DNA of 64,000 bases from Hyaloscypha bicolor E (lineage: Eukaryota; Ascomycota; Leotiomycetes; Helotiales; Hyaloscyphaceae). The stretch covers positions 617,542 through 681,541 of the forward strand of contig NW_020194519.1 in NCBI RefSeq assembly GCF_002865645.1. Reading direction: 5' to 3'. The notes beneath the pieces were generated by a model. That model was not told where the DNA came from. It made no database searches and saw nothing but the letters and a program-made list of their open reading frames with translations. This document shows positions 12,481 to 23,085 of the stretch, piece by piece (position 1 is the first letter of the stretch; each line of letters begins with the position of its first letter). The translations under genes and the position numbers were made by a program.

Positions 12481-14387
12481 GGCTATAAAAGTTTATTTAT
12501 ACTAAGTTTCTTAAAGGTAATATTATAGCTATATATAAAGATATAATTCCTTTAAATTAATATAAGGAATTATATAGTTATATAACTTTATAGAATTAGC
12601 TAGCTATAAAAATACCCTAAAGCCAGAAACTTATAAAAAGTCTTAAGGGCTTTAGGGCATCCGGACTATTACTAGTACCTAGTACTTTTTAGGAAAAAAG
12701 TATAATATATTTCATAATAGGTAACCTATTATAAACTACTTAATCTTTAAGTTAAGCGGGAAATCTAAGGGCCGGGCTCGTAATTCAAGTTTTATTAAGA
12801 TTATTAAAGTCTTTATTAGCTAGTATTATAGATTTAATATAAATATTACGGGAATCCTATAGGTTCTATTCTAATTTATCTAGAAAACATATATAATACG
12901 TCTTCTTATTTATTCTAATATTTATATGCAATTCCTGAAAGCTAAACTATTACCTAAAAAAAAAAAAAAAAGGCTAGACTAATATCTTTAAAAACCAAGG
13001 CCTTAATAAGTCTATTTAGAAAAGCTTACTAATTCTTCTAAAAATAACTCAAGCTTTAATAGGCCAGAAAATTTTGAGTTTATTATATATTATAACTCAT
13101 ATAACTAGAAATAGGAACTTAAGTTTATTATATGAAATTACCCAGATATAGAGATTTCTATTATAAACTCCTCGTTTAAATTAATTAATTAAATCTATTT
13201 TTAATACTAAGTCTTTATTAGGGCAACTTCTCGCTTCTAGAGGCTTTAGATAAAGTAGCTAATAAGTTTCTTAGTTATTAGCTAAGATTTATTAACTAGA
13301 AAATCTATAAGTAGTAAATAAGATTATAAAGTAAAACTTCCCTAACTATAATACTAAGACGTTTTACTATAATATAAAGTAATTAGATATAAAAGCTCTA
13401 TTAAATATAATATATCTCGAACTACAAGTTTATAAGATAGATATAGGAAATCTTAGTACTTAACTAGTACTATAGTCTAGCCTAAAGGCACCTGCTATTC
13501 TTTATATCTAATTTAATAGAAATAAGAAATACTTATACTTTAATTCGAGGAATAATTAGAACTTTTATATGAACTTAGGGCAGTGGTTTATTTTATAGAA
13601 AGAGAATAGACTAGAAATACTCACACTATATTAATCTTTAGAAAAAGTTATAGTAAATACTATAACTTCTAGAATATTCTCAAGAAAGCTTTCCCGAACT
13701 AAAGTAGGCTAGTTTATAATCCCGAAAAATCTATAGAAGTCTTATATACCCGAGAGTACAAGTGCTTAAGGTAAATACTATTTGAGTTCTAACCTATAAT
13801 AAAAGAAAAATAAAGTATATAAAATAAAATATATAAAATAAAAATAAAATAAAATACCCGGGTATTTAATAAATAAAAAGCCTAACTATAGGAGCCTAAT
13901 TATAAATTATAAGAACTAGTACTAACTAGGCATATATATAGTAATATTAAAGGAGAAGTAAGGCAAGGTAAGGCGAGGGGAACTAGAAAATAAGTTAGTA
14001 TATATTCCGTAAAAGTAAATAGGGAGATATCTAAATAGCCTAAAGATAAAAAATATATATTAAAGAAGTTAAGATTAGAGGAAGAAAGGCTATTTCCTAT
14101 AAGAATAAGTTAGTATATATTCTAAGATAAAGAATAGAGGTACTTAATAGTAGCCCGAAGGCTTTTATAAGTATTAAAGGAAAAAAGAAGATATTAGAGA
14201 AAAGAAGGAGAAATCTAAATAGAAGTTAGTCTCTTTTTAGAAGTTTAAAAAAAAGTATTCCTAAAGGGCCCAAAGATATAAGAGATATTAGAAAGGGAAA
14301 AAGAGATCTAAAATTTAGCTTTCTAAGGAGCAAATAGATTAAAGACTTATAATATAAGAGTTCTAGATAAAAGTAACCCGGAAGTAG

Positions 14388-14562
14388 TAGTTAGGTACTA
14401 GCTCTTAGTATTATTAGTAAAGGGGTTAAAGGAGAAGAAAGAGAAGAAAGAGGAAAAGGTTATAGGTAATTAGATACTAGCTCTTGGTATTAATAGAAAT
14501 ATTAATAGAGGTATTAGTAAAGAGTAGTTAGATACTAGCTCTTAGTATTAATAGTAAAGTCG
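14388..14562. repeat. Three spaced copies of a ~22-bp motif in transposon A
   Basis: The motif TACTAGCTCTTRGTATTA occurs at about 14396, 14474 and 14531, each preceded by TTAGR and followed by AT-rich repeats of the ATTAGTAAAG type. The spacing is about 78 and 57 bp. They lie in a purine-rich stretch. They may be relics of a repetitive coding region or of regulatory repeats. I cannot decide which. Confidence 0.5.
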
Positions 14563-14779
14563 AAAAAATATATATAAAAAATAGAGGTTTTGGAATAAAG
14601 ATAAAATAGAATTATATTTTTATAAAAAAAAAAAAAAAGTACTAGTACGGGGTAATTACGTTATTAAATTCCATATTTACTTTTACTATTTATTAAGGAT
14701 ATATATCTTTTAGGGAAAAGTATTACTTAGTATTTCTAGAAAATAATAATTTAATAATAATATTATTAAAAAAACCAAA

Positions 14780-16400
14780 TCTAATATATTTAAGTATATT
14801 AAAAATTAAATTATAATATTACTAGATATAAAGCTATTTTAGTTTATAGACTAGGCTATATATAAAGATTCGAGGATATTAAAGCTTACTTGAATTACTT
14901 ATAGAATAGCTATATAAATAGCTAATAATATAATAAGGTAATATTATGCCTTACCTAATTAGGTTAATAATAAAGCCCTTTACTATAGTAGATATATAAT
15001 ATCTATTTTTTGAGGTATTATATAGCTAGAAAAGAAAGGCATATAATTATATAATCCCTAGGTTCTTGAAATTAACTAGAAATTAGTTAATTAGAAATAA
15101 GTAAATATTGCTTTTTATATTTCTAATTTAACTAGCTACTAGAATAATAAGATTCTTAATATAACTAATTTAATAATACTAGGAAATTCAGATAGTTTCT
15201 TACTATTTATATACTTTTCCCTTACTTTTAGTAAACTATAGAGAGCTTTTACTAATATTAGGCCTAGTTATTTTGAGAGATCCAGAGCCTTTACCCTAAG
15301 CTTCCTAGATTACTAGTACTACTAACCCCGAGCTTTTATTCTGGATCTCTTATATAGCTACCTAAAAGGCTTCCTATATAATAGATATTAAGCTTTTATT
15401 CTTATCCTACTAAATAACTAGCTCGCTAAGCCTTCCCTTAATTACCTTGCCTTAAGAATCTCCTAAAAAGAAAGAAAGTATTTTTATATTTAGCTTCTTA
15501 AGATTCTTTATATAGATTTTAGTAAGACTTTATTTTTTAATTTCAAATTTCTTTCTTGTAGCTTTTAAAAGCCGTATTCTTTTATTAAGCCTATTTATAT
15601 AAGTATTACTTTCTTTAATTACTATATTCCTTTTCTTTTAAAAGCTCTATTTTCGTACCTCAAATTACTTCTTTTTCTTCTTAAGATCTACTAGCCCCTT
15701 TTTTAATATATACTAATATCTATTAATATAATCTTTTATTATAGACTTTCTTAGCTACTTATATTATTTATTAAATATCTCGTTAAAGGACTTCTCGGGA
15801 TTACTAGCTAGAGTAGGCTTAGTAACTAAAGTGGGCTTACTAGCTAGAATAGGCTTACTAGCTAAAGTGGGTTTATTAGCTAAAGTTTTAGTAATTAGAG
15901 TATATAGAGACTTAGATCTCTTATAGTTCTCTTAATAGATAATATTAAGTTATTTACTAGTACTTTAATACTAATATTGCTTTTTTTTAGATATATAATT
16001 ATTTCTAATTATATTACTATTAAAGTTATTAGTATTAAGGGTTTTTAATAAGTTATTAGTATTAGGGGTTATTATTAAATTAACTATTAGCCCTTTATAT
16101 AATTAATAATCCTATAGAGGCCACTTTTTTTTAATGAGAATAAGGAAGTAGAGTTTGGGCTCTTAATAATTTATACTAGAATATATTTTCTTTATATATT
16201 TAAAAAACTATTTAAAAGTATAATTTTCTCTAAATAGAACCGGGAAGTCCGGAACTTTAGAGCAGGTAACCCTACTAGTAAGGTAGCCTATAATTAGGCT
16301 TTAATTCTTAAGGTCAAGTTTATAGTATTTAGCCCTTCTAATATCTTTCTAGATATTAGATTCTTAGAGGTAATTAAGTATCTAGTTACTAAGCCTTATA
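14780..16400 (-). pseudogene. Possible second gene of transposon A, coiled-coil protein relic
   Basis: On the minus strand a long frame, read with RIP-type stops, gives a lysine/glutamate-rich region between about 15700 and 15500 that looks like a coiled coil. It is preceded by six-residue repeats (15802-15891) of the form KPTLAS. The part nearest 14.8-15.2 kb reads as hydrophobic and tyrosine-rich segments. No domain is recognised. Limits are approximate. Other fungal elements of this kind often carry an accessory gene, so an accessory DNA-binding protein is a reasonable guess, but the call rests only on frame continuity and repeat periodicity. Confidence 0.3.
15802..15891 (-). repeat. Five 18-bp tandem units, KPTLAS-type hexapeptide repeat
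   Basis: Five consecutive units of exactly 18 bp (plus-strand form TACTAGCTAGARTAGGCT) lie at 15802, 15820, 15838, 15856 and 15874. On the minus strand they read as tandem hexapeptides (KPTLAS, KPILAS, KPTLVT and similar) without a stop. A period divisible by three and an open frame suggest a coding repeat, probably a flexible linker in the accessory protein. Confidence 0.65.
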
Positions 16401-17220
16401 AATATCTTATAAGGGTTAAGAAAAAATAAGAGTTTTAAAAGGGCAATCTGTTTAAACGGCTTTCTAGGATAGCTAATATAGTAATAAATAGTTATTAATA
16501 AGCCTATTAGTAAAGGCTTATTAGTAGGATTATAGCTATATTTACTAGTTAGCCCTTTTTTTATTATATTTTTTCTTATTATCTTTCTTTGCTTTTAACT
16601 CTTACTAACTATAAGCCTTAGTTAAAGTTCTTCCCTAAAGCCTTAATTTCTTTTTCTTTTTCCTAGTAAAGGCAAGATTATTTTCCTATATATTATAAAA
16701 AATATCCCTAGTAATAGTTCTTTAGAGACTTTTTCTTTCTTTTCTTATTTACTTTTCCTTCCCCTTTTTCTTTCTCTCTTTCTTATTCTTTTGGAACTTG
16801 GCCTAATAGGTATACTAATTTCTAGTACCTATTTCTTTAGTACTATTATTATTATTATTTCTTTTATTATTCTTGGAAGAGCAAGAGGCAAGAGGCTTTA
16901 GCTTTAGCTTATAGGCCTTCTATAAATACTTTTTCTCTGAGGTAAATTCGGTCGGGCTTAAGGAAGGAAAAATAGTACTATAGTAGCTATAAAAAGGGCT
17001 AATATTCTTCTGCTTTTAGTACTTTTTATAATAGGCTATAGTATTATAATATATAAAGTCTTAGATAAAGGTAATTTTAAAGAAATTAGATTAAGAATAG
17101 AAGTAAAAGGAAATAAAGATAATAATTTAGGAAACAAGAATATAATAGGAAAACCCCTCTATATTAAAGAATTAGTAAGACTATTTATCTCTATTTTGGA
17201 TATAGATCTATATTAAGTTA

Positions 17221-17460
17221 TCTTATAATATATTTTTATTTATTATTACCGGTTTTAGATATACCTTTTACTAACTAGTAACTTTATATATATCCTTATT
17301 TATTATTACCGGTTTCGGATATATTTCCTACTAGCTAGCTATTTCAAGTATATCCTTATTTGGTATTACCGGTTTTAGATATGCCTCTTATAAATTAGTA
17401 ACTTTATATATCTTGACTTATTTTTATTAGTTTTAAATATATTTCCTACTAACTAGCTAT
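17221..17460. repeat. Four 60-bp tandem units, organised as a 120-bp dimer
   Basis: Four adjacent units of exactly 60 bp each carry a block like TTATTTATTATTACCGGTTT followed by GATAT. Units 1 and 3 end ACTAGTAACTTTATATA-like, and units 2 and 4 end CTAGCTATTTCAAGTATA-like, so the array is really two 120-bp dimers. It lies about 280 bp inside the right TIR of transposon A. Subterminal arrays of this kind are often transposase-binding sites. That role is inference. Confidence 0.75.
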
Positions 17461-17743
17461 TCTAAATATATTCTTTATAATAAATTCTCTAATCTAATAT
17501 AATTCCGTTCTTTTATATATATCTTATATATATAAAACTAGTTATATATTAGTAAGAGTAAAAAGAAGAGGTAAAGAGATATATAGGTAGTAGTATAGGG
17601 CTAGTATAATTTTATAAGAATAATTCAGAAGTATTATAGTTAATTATATTATAAATTATTTATACTTAGAAATATAATTTAATTATATATATGAGTCTTA
17701 TAATAGATAGTAATAAAGGAACTTAAGTTAGGTATAGTTGCGC

Positions 17744-17864
17744 ATGCAAAATACGGTATTTTGGTTGCGGGCGATTTTTGGTGGGGTGCGCACGTGCCAC
17801 AAATCAGATATTGAAAACCGGATTCGAAAATCGCTTAATTACTTGATCCTTACGGCTTTCCGTA
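17744..17864 (-). repeat. Right TIR of transposon A
   Basis: This is the inverted partner of 8682-8802. It ends CTTTCCGTA at 17864 and is followed directly by the second copy of CCGGCA. An 83-codon open frame runs through it and out across the host fragment and the transposon B end. That frame is an accident of junctions, not a gene. Confidence 0.93.
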
Positions 17865-17904
17865 CCGGCATCATCGCGGGTCTGGGCCTCGCCTACAAGG
17901 GAGC
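17865..17904 (+). pseudogene. 40-bp host-gene exon fragment between the two transposons
   Basis: This holds the right CCGGCA duplication of transposon A (17865-17870), 29 bp of unique host exon, and the left GGAGC duplication of transposon B (17900-17904). It reads GIIAGLGLAYKGA-like in the same frame as the fragment ending at 8681 and the one resuming at 23091. The register across both junctions is the main evidence that all three pieces are one gene. Confidence 0.85.
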
Positions 17905-17954
17905 TACGGGCTCCTTTAAGAACGCTACGGCAACAATTATTTTTTTTGGAAAAT
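17905..17954 (+). repeat. Left TIR of transposon B
   Basis: Fifty bases match the reverse complement of 23036-23085 with a few mismatches in positions 8-19 and near-identity from CGCTACGGCAACAATTATT onward. Looser similarity with small indels continues for about 25 bp further inward. Confidence 0.9.
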
Positions 17955-18269
17955 TACAAAATCAAAATTGCGATATTTTAAAAATGTAATATTACTAATA
18001 ATCTAAGTAAATCCTATGGTAGAATATAATCAAAATAATCGATCTATATGGTGTTTTATCGCATTCCATGGTAGGAATGCAATAAGGTGGGAAAATCAAT
18101 AAAATGCACGTGACATGCCCCCTAGTAACTACTAGCCCACTCATACTCCTTTCATACTTCTATTCCTTTATTATTATCTTTAATTTCTTGATCTATTATT
18201 ATTAATCTCTTTATAATAGCTCGTTTAAAGATTAATTACAATTGCTATTAAGCCCATATACTTTATTTA

Positions 18270-20411
18270 ATTAGGTAATAACTATTACATAATGAGATTA
18301 CAAAGAGATTAAAGCAGGACTTTAATATTAATATTTCCCCTAGAACTTTACGTAGTAGGCTTTCCGAATAGAAAGCGCCTTCCCAGCATTCGATATTTGA
18401 TCCTTCTCCTCAGATAAAGGCTCTTATTGCCTGGTTCTTTTGTAATATCCATATGACTAATACTAATATACTTGCTAACCTCCGGAGCTTAGGATATAAT
18501 ATTCCTAATCTATAACTATTATAATAAGCTCGCCGAGCTATAGGCCTTTAACGTCGAATGCTTAATTCGCAAGTTAAGCTAGAAAAGAAGTAATTATGCT
18601 ATATTCTCAAGTAATATATAGTTAATAAAGGCCTACAAGGCAATACTAGAAGTTATGGCTGCCGGCTTTTATATACTTATCTTAATTCCCTAGGTAATAA
18701 TAAGAAGTTTTCTAGGAATAAAATAGCTTCTATAATACAGGAACTTGATCCTGAAAGTATATAATATTAATGGGAAGAAATAAAGGCAGCTAGAAGGGAA
18801 TATAATATTTATGGGCCGAACTTTATTTAGTCTATTAATGGCTATTATAAGGTAAGTATAGTATGGACTTAACTTCAAAAATCATTATTTTAATAACTAC
18901 TAATACGTTTACTTAGCTATAATTTTGTGGCATTGAGATATATGCCGGTATTAATACCTACTTATAGTTTATACCTTGGATTTATATTGGAATCTCAAAT
19001 AGTTATGCTATAAGTAGTATTACTTCCTAATTCGGTATGAATATACCCCCTCGGAAATGGCTAATATTTACTTAGTTATAATTCCGGCTATGTAATTCTG
19101 TAGTATTATAGAGAACTAGTTATTTGAATTGCGCTTAATTTAGGTAATAAAATCCCTGAATCTCCATACTATATTCTTCTTTAGCCTAATTAATATTATA
19201 CTAATATATACTTACTTATACTACCTTCTAGGTTACTATCCTAGTTTAATACCTTGACTTAGTAGATGAAATAGAGATTATTCTACTTTATATTCAATTG
19301 GATAAAGGATACAAAATACCTATAATTACTAATACCTATTATATTCTTTATAAAGCAATGTGCCAAATAAGGGGTATTAATCCATATTAGTTCTCAGATC
19401 TTTATTAGTTTGGGACTAGTATAGCTAATTAACGAATTGAGGCATAGTAGGGGCAAGTTATAAAGGTAATTTATTTAGTCTAATCCCATAAAGACTAATT
19501 TAATTAGCTAATATTATATAGGGCATACTAAATAAATAGAAGATATTTTTTAAGTAACTATACTCTTAAAGGCTTTACTCTCGCAAACTTTTCCCCGATT
19601 ATATAGCTATACTTTTCGTCTATTTGCCTATTATACGAGAGCAAACTAAAGAGTTCGTCCGGGTTTGGAATATCTATTTAATTAGGAAATAGCCTAATTG
19701 TCTATATATCGTTCCTGGCTAACCCTTCTAGAACTATATATTTTTAGAGTAAAAGGGAGTTAGGAACTACGGTATTCCTATTAATATTAATAAACTAAAC
19801 AAGCTATATAAAGGGTATACTAGCTATAATAAAGATATATATTTACCGGAAGTTACACTTGAGTAATATAAGTAAGAACTTAAGGATACCGGCTTTATAC
19901 TCCCAATTACAGAGTCTATATTTGACTCGAATAGAGAGATAAATTACCTGAGTGCCTATATATATTTAAGGGAATCGATTACCGACTACCTAATTAATAT
20001 GAAGAATACTTGTCCAAAGCTAGGGCTTTTATTAATACCCAAGGGTATATATAATTGGAATCCATTACTAGAGGTAGCTATGGGATTAGAGGAGGCAAGG
20101 CTAAAGTATTATAATAATTAAGATGGCATTTAGTTCGTTAATAAAGGGAGAGATACTAGCTATAGAGATAAAGATCTTATCTATATTAGCTCTAATAATG
20201 AAGCGGAGATTAAAGATAATACGGGAGGTACTAGATTTACTATAGATAGTATTACTTTTAATAGGGCAAATAATAATTAGGTCATAAATGGCCAAGAATA
20301 TAGGCAGTTTATAGAGGATGGATATATGTCTGAGCCTGAAGTAGAGGAGGAGGATAATCTAGAAATTCCTTCTGTAAATATTAGACGGTTTGCCCGGTAT
20401 TAGAGAAGTTA
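18270..20411 (+). pseudogene. Relic of transposon B transposase, integrase-core (rve/DDE) type
   Basis: An N-terminal helix-turn-helix survives at 18292-18350 (ITKRLKQDFNINISPRTLRS). At 18812-18852 the frame reads YGPNFI*SINGYYK, family form GPNFIWSIDGxxKL, followed by a probable intron with donor GTAAGT at 18852 and acceptor near 18916. At 18929-19015 it reads GIEIYAGINTYL*FIPWIYI, matching the family block around IDAYSR. At 19409-19460 FGTSIAN*RIEA** matches the NQRIEAWW block. From 19574 a long, nearly open C-terminal part includes REQTKEFVRVWNIY and ends in acidic residues before TAA near 20411. Stops lie mostly at Trp/Gln/Arg positions, consistent with RIP. The family catalyses DDE strand transfer. 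This copy cannot encode a full protein. Confidence 0.82.
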
Positions 20412-21429
20412 AATAAGGACATATTAATATATATTTCAAAGAAAGAATTAGCTAAAAACATTAATATTTACTAAAGTAATTAAATATAGAAGTTAATAGT
20501 AATCTGCTTAATAAGTCAAATTCATATAGTTACAGGTAATTTATTTCTAATTTAATATTAAAAGGTTATATGATTTGCCTCCTCAGAAAATCGACCCCTA
20601 CTCCTTTAATTTCTATACCCCCTATAATTATTCTATTAACTTATTATTTTAGTAGTAAGGACTTTATAGTATAGATCAAATTCTCTATTAATACTAGCTT
20701 TATTAAATTAATAGTTCTTGTAAACTTTTAAAATAATTATAAGATATATTTAGTAAAAATAACAAGAGTTATATCTTAATATATAGAATTTAATTTTTCC
20801 CTCTTAATTCCTATAGCCCCTTACTTAATATTCTATTGCCCCTAATATAGGAAACCATATTTTAAGTAATAATAATACTAGGGATAAATAAAATAAATCT
20901 AATTTTAATTTATACTAAAGGGCATCTCTTATAGTTCTTGTATTTATTCCTTTTTATATATTAGTAATACGCTACTATTAATAATCTTTGAAATAGGTCC
21001 CTAGTATATAAATTCTTTAGGGAAAAAGTTATAGGGATATAGGCTAAAGGATTAAAATAATATTAATATATTATAGTTCTATCCTACTAATTATCTTTAT
21101 ACTACTATTTACTAAACTACTAGATTTATTAGCTATACTTTCCTTCTAATATTCGATTATAAATCAAATTCTTATTCTTTTATCCCCAAACGTTTATAAT
21201 AGATAATATTAATCTATAGAACTCTTATTTTATACGAGAGGCACTATATCTCCCCTCTATAGTAAAGTGTCTACTATACGGTGCGATTAACCCTACTACT
21301 CTTCCTCCGGCTCCTATTACTCTTATACTAATTATTATATTAGATAGTATACTATTTTCTAGTTAAACCCAACTTTAAAATACTACTGCCTAATTATTAA
21401 GAGATTAAGGAATTAATATCTTAGCTAAT

Positions 21430-22925
21430 TCCTATCCTTTTTACTACTTCCCGGATATAGATCTCTTAGAGGAGGTCCTTGAGGCAAAAGCACGTAAGAG
21501 GAGGTAGCAGGCTAAGCTCGAACGTTTAGAGCAATTACGTGATAATTTCTATTAGGAAGCTCAGGGCGAAAGTATATATCTATCTGTTTAATTTCTAATA
21601 TTAATATATTATTTACTAATTTTATTAGGTTTGGCCCAGAAAAGGGATAAAGCCTTTGGATCTCTTACTCTTGGCCAGGGGGCACGTATAAAGGCCTTTA
21701 GTAAGGGTAAATTAATAATTCCTCCCACTCCTATTATCGAAAAATAATATAAGGTCCTTGTTTCTATTATACTATATATATATGAAATAGAAGAGATCGA
21801 GAGTAGCTTTACTAGGAGAAGTATACCTGCTTTAACTATAAAGAAGTTCCTTAGTTTGGAAGAGTACCGGGAGGCTCAAATTATTTAAATTGAGCTATAA
21901 AGTATAGAATAGTTTAATACATACGTAAAGCTTACTTATAGAAATACTACTTTACTAATATAGTTTTTTACTATAGTCAAAAACTAGTATATAAGGAATT
22001 CGCTATATATTTAGCTAAGGCTTTTTTATTATTAATTCCGTTACTTGAAGACTGGGAGCTTAATTAATGGATTACGATCTTAGAATGCGTAAATGGAGTC
22101 TCTTTTGCAAGTAAAGTAAGCTAGTATTTATTGGTATCCTAATAAAATTAGTACTAATATAATTAGGTTTAGCTAAAGGACAAAAACAAGAGAATCAATT
22201 ATGTAACTAATCTTATATATAAAGCTGAAAAAGATATTAATGGCTTATTATCTCATTTTAGCTAATTAAATAAGAGTATGCCAAAGCATATTTATCTTGT
22301 ATTTAATTAAGATATTAATAAAATTCAAGAAAGAGATAACGAGATTCAGGATAAGCGTGAAAGGAGGGATAGGGAGATGCCTTTACTAAATTATATTCCT
22401 TTTTTAGGGGGATCTCCTGATATTACCCCTAATGCAATATCTATATCTACGGCTATATCTACGGTATCTTCTTTACCTGCTTTGACTCCTAATTAACAAA
22501 TCGAAGCTATATGGGAGAAGGTTTCTCCTGCAGAGAATGGGAATAGGTCAGGTGACGACCTTAATTCGGACGACCTTGATTCGGACGATATGCCTATGCT
22601 AGAAGCTAGAATTACGGTTTCTCCTGCTCCTGATCCTACTCCTGATCCTGCTTCTATACCTAGTAAGTTAATAGATTTAAATATACTAGTAGATCTGACG
22701 TTTTTACTAGCGTTCGCTCCCGCTCCCGCTCCACCCACCCAACGTCCTCTGAAGTCTATATTAAAGAGGAAGCGGGAGGTGATTATATCAAGCGATGACG
22801 ATGATAATTCAGATCTTGACGATAGAGAGAAGGAATTACTAGGGGATGGTGATTATAGGCCGGGGAATAGGCCATCAAAACGTAGGGGAAATCGGGGGCA
22901 GTTCAAATCAGCGAGGACAGAGTAA
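21430..22925 (+). pseudogene. Second gene relic of transposon B, acidic and basic C-terminus
   Basis: Open segments on the plus strand start with a charged, coiled-coil-like stretch at about 21455-21570 (EEVLEAKARKRR then KLERLEQLRDNFY). This is followed at 21640-21730 by KRDKAFGSLTLGQGARIKAF. The 3' end, open from 22590 to 22925, has a Pro/Ala-rich region (DPTPDPASIP, APAPAPP), a basic cluster KRKRE resembling a nuclear localisation signal, an acidic run SSDDDDNSDLDD, and a basic tail PSKRRGNRG before TAG. No domain is recognised. Its position beside the transposase suggests an accessory DNA-binding or nuclear protein. Introns are likely but not resolved. Confidence 0.4.
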
Positions 22926-23035
22926 TATCATTAGGGCATTTGACTATAATACATGGGATTTGTTTATTTGGCCATAATTAGGTGTGTTTTCCATATAAAT
23001 GCGGCCCAAAAAAAAATCGCGATTCATCAATTTTG

Positions 23036-23085
23036 ATTTTCCAAAAAAAATAATTGTTGCCGTAGCGTCGTTAAATCAACCCGTA
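23036..23085 (-). repeat. Right TIR of transposon B
   Basis: This is the inverted partner of 17905-17954. It ends CCCGTA at 23085 and abuts the second GGAGC. A run of A residues at 23042-23050 corresponds to the T-run of the left TIR. Confidence 0.9.

Larger units (their letters stand above)
8682..17864 (+). mobile_element. Transposon A: 9.2-kb integrase-core DNA transposon, RIP-degraded
   Basis: The element is bounded by 121-bp terminal inverted repeats (8682-8802 and 17744-17864) that start TACGGAAAGCCGTAAGGATC. It is flanked by a perfect 6-bp direct duplication, CCGGCA, at 8676-8681 and 17865-17870. The interior is strongly TA-rich. It contains a plus-strand relic of an rve-type (DDE) transposase at about 10800-12480, a probable minus-strand second gene at roughly 14.8-16.4 kb, and several internal tandem repeats. 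Repbase lists an rve-related superfamily with 6-bp duplications (IS3EU, from memory), which is a possible home but unverified. Coding capacity is destroyed, so the copy is inactive. It interrupts exon 3 of the host gene. Confidence 0.88.
17905..23085 (+). mobile_element. Transposon B: 5.2-kb integrase-core DNA transposon
   Basis: Its TIRs (17905-17954 and 23036-23085) start TACGGG and share CGCTACGGCAACAATTATT. They are flanked by a 5-bp duplication, GGAGC (17900-17904 and 23086-23090). The internal order is a transposase relic at about 18270-20411 and a second gene relic at about 21430-22925, both on the plus strand. RIP damage is present but milder than in transposon A, and several hundred bases of transposase frame remain nearly open. 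An alternative reading of the ends (CTACGGG with a 3-bp GAG duplication) is also arithmetically possible. I prefer TACGG because transposon A has the same tip. The element interrupts the host gene 34 bp downstream of transposon A. Confidence 0.87.

Noticed and set aside
17738..17989. 83-codon frame on the plus strand
   Set aside because: It runs from the right TIR of transposon A through the 40-bp host remnant into the left TIR of transposon B, so it is a chance junction frame. Only the middle part is host coding sequence.
18690..20295. Minus-strand frames of about 62-64 codons inside transposon B (18690-18878 and 20101-20295)
   Set aside because: They are opposite the recognisable transposase reading on the plus strand and consist of Ile-rich AT-driven translation.
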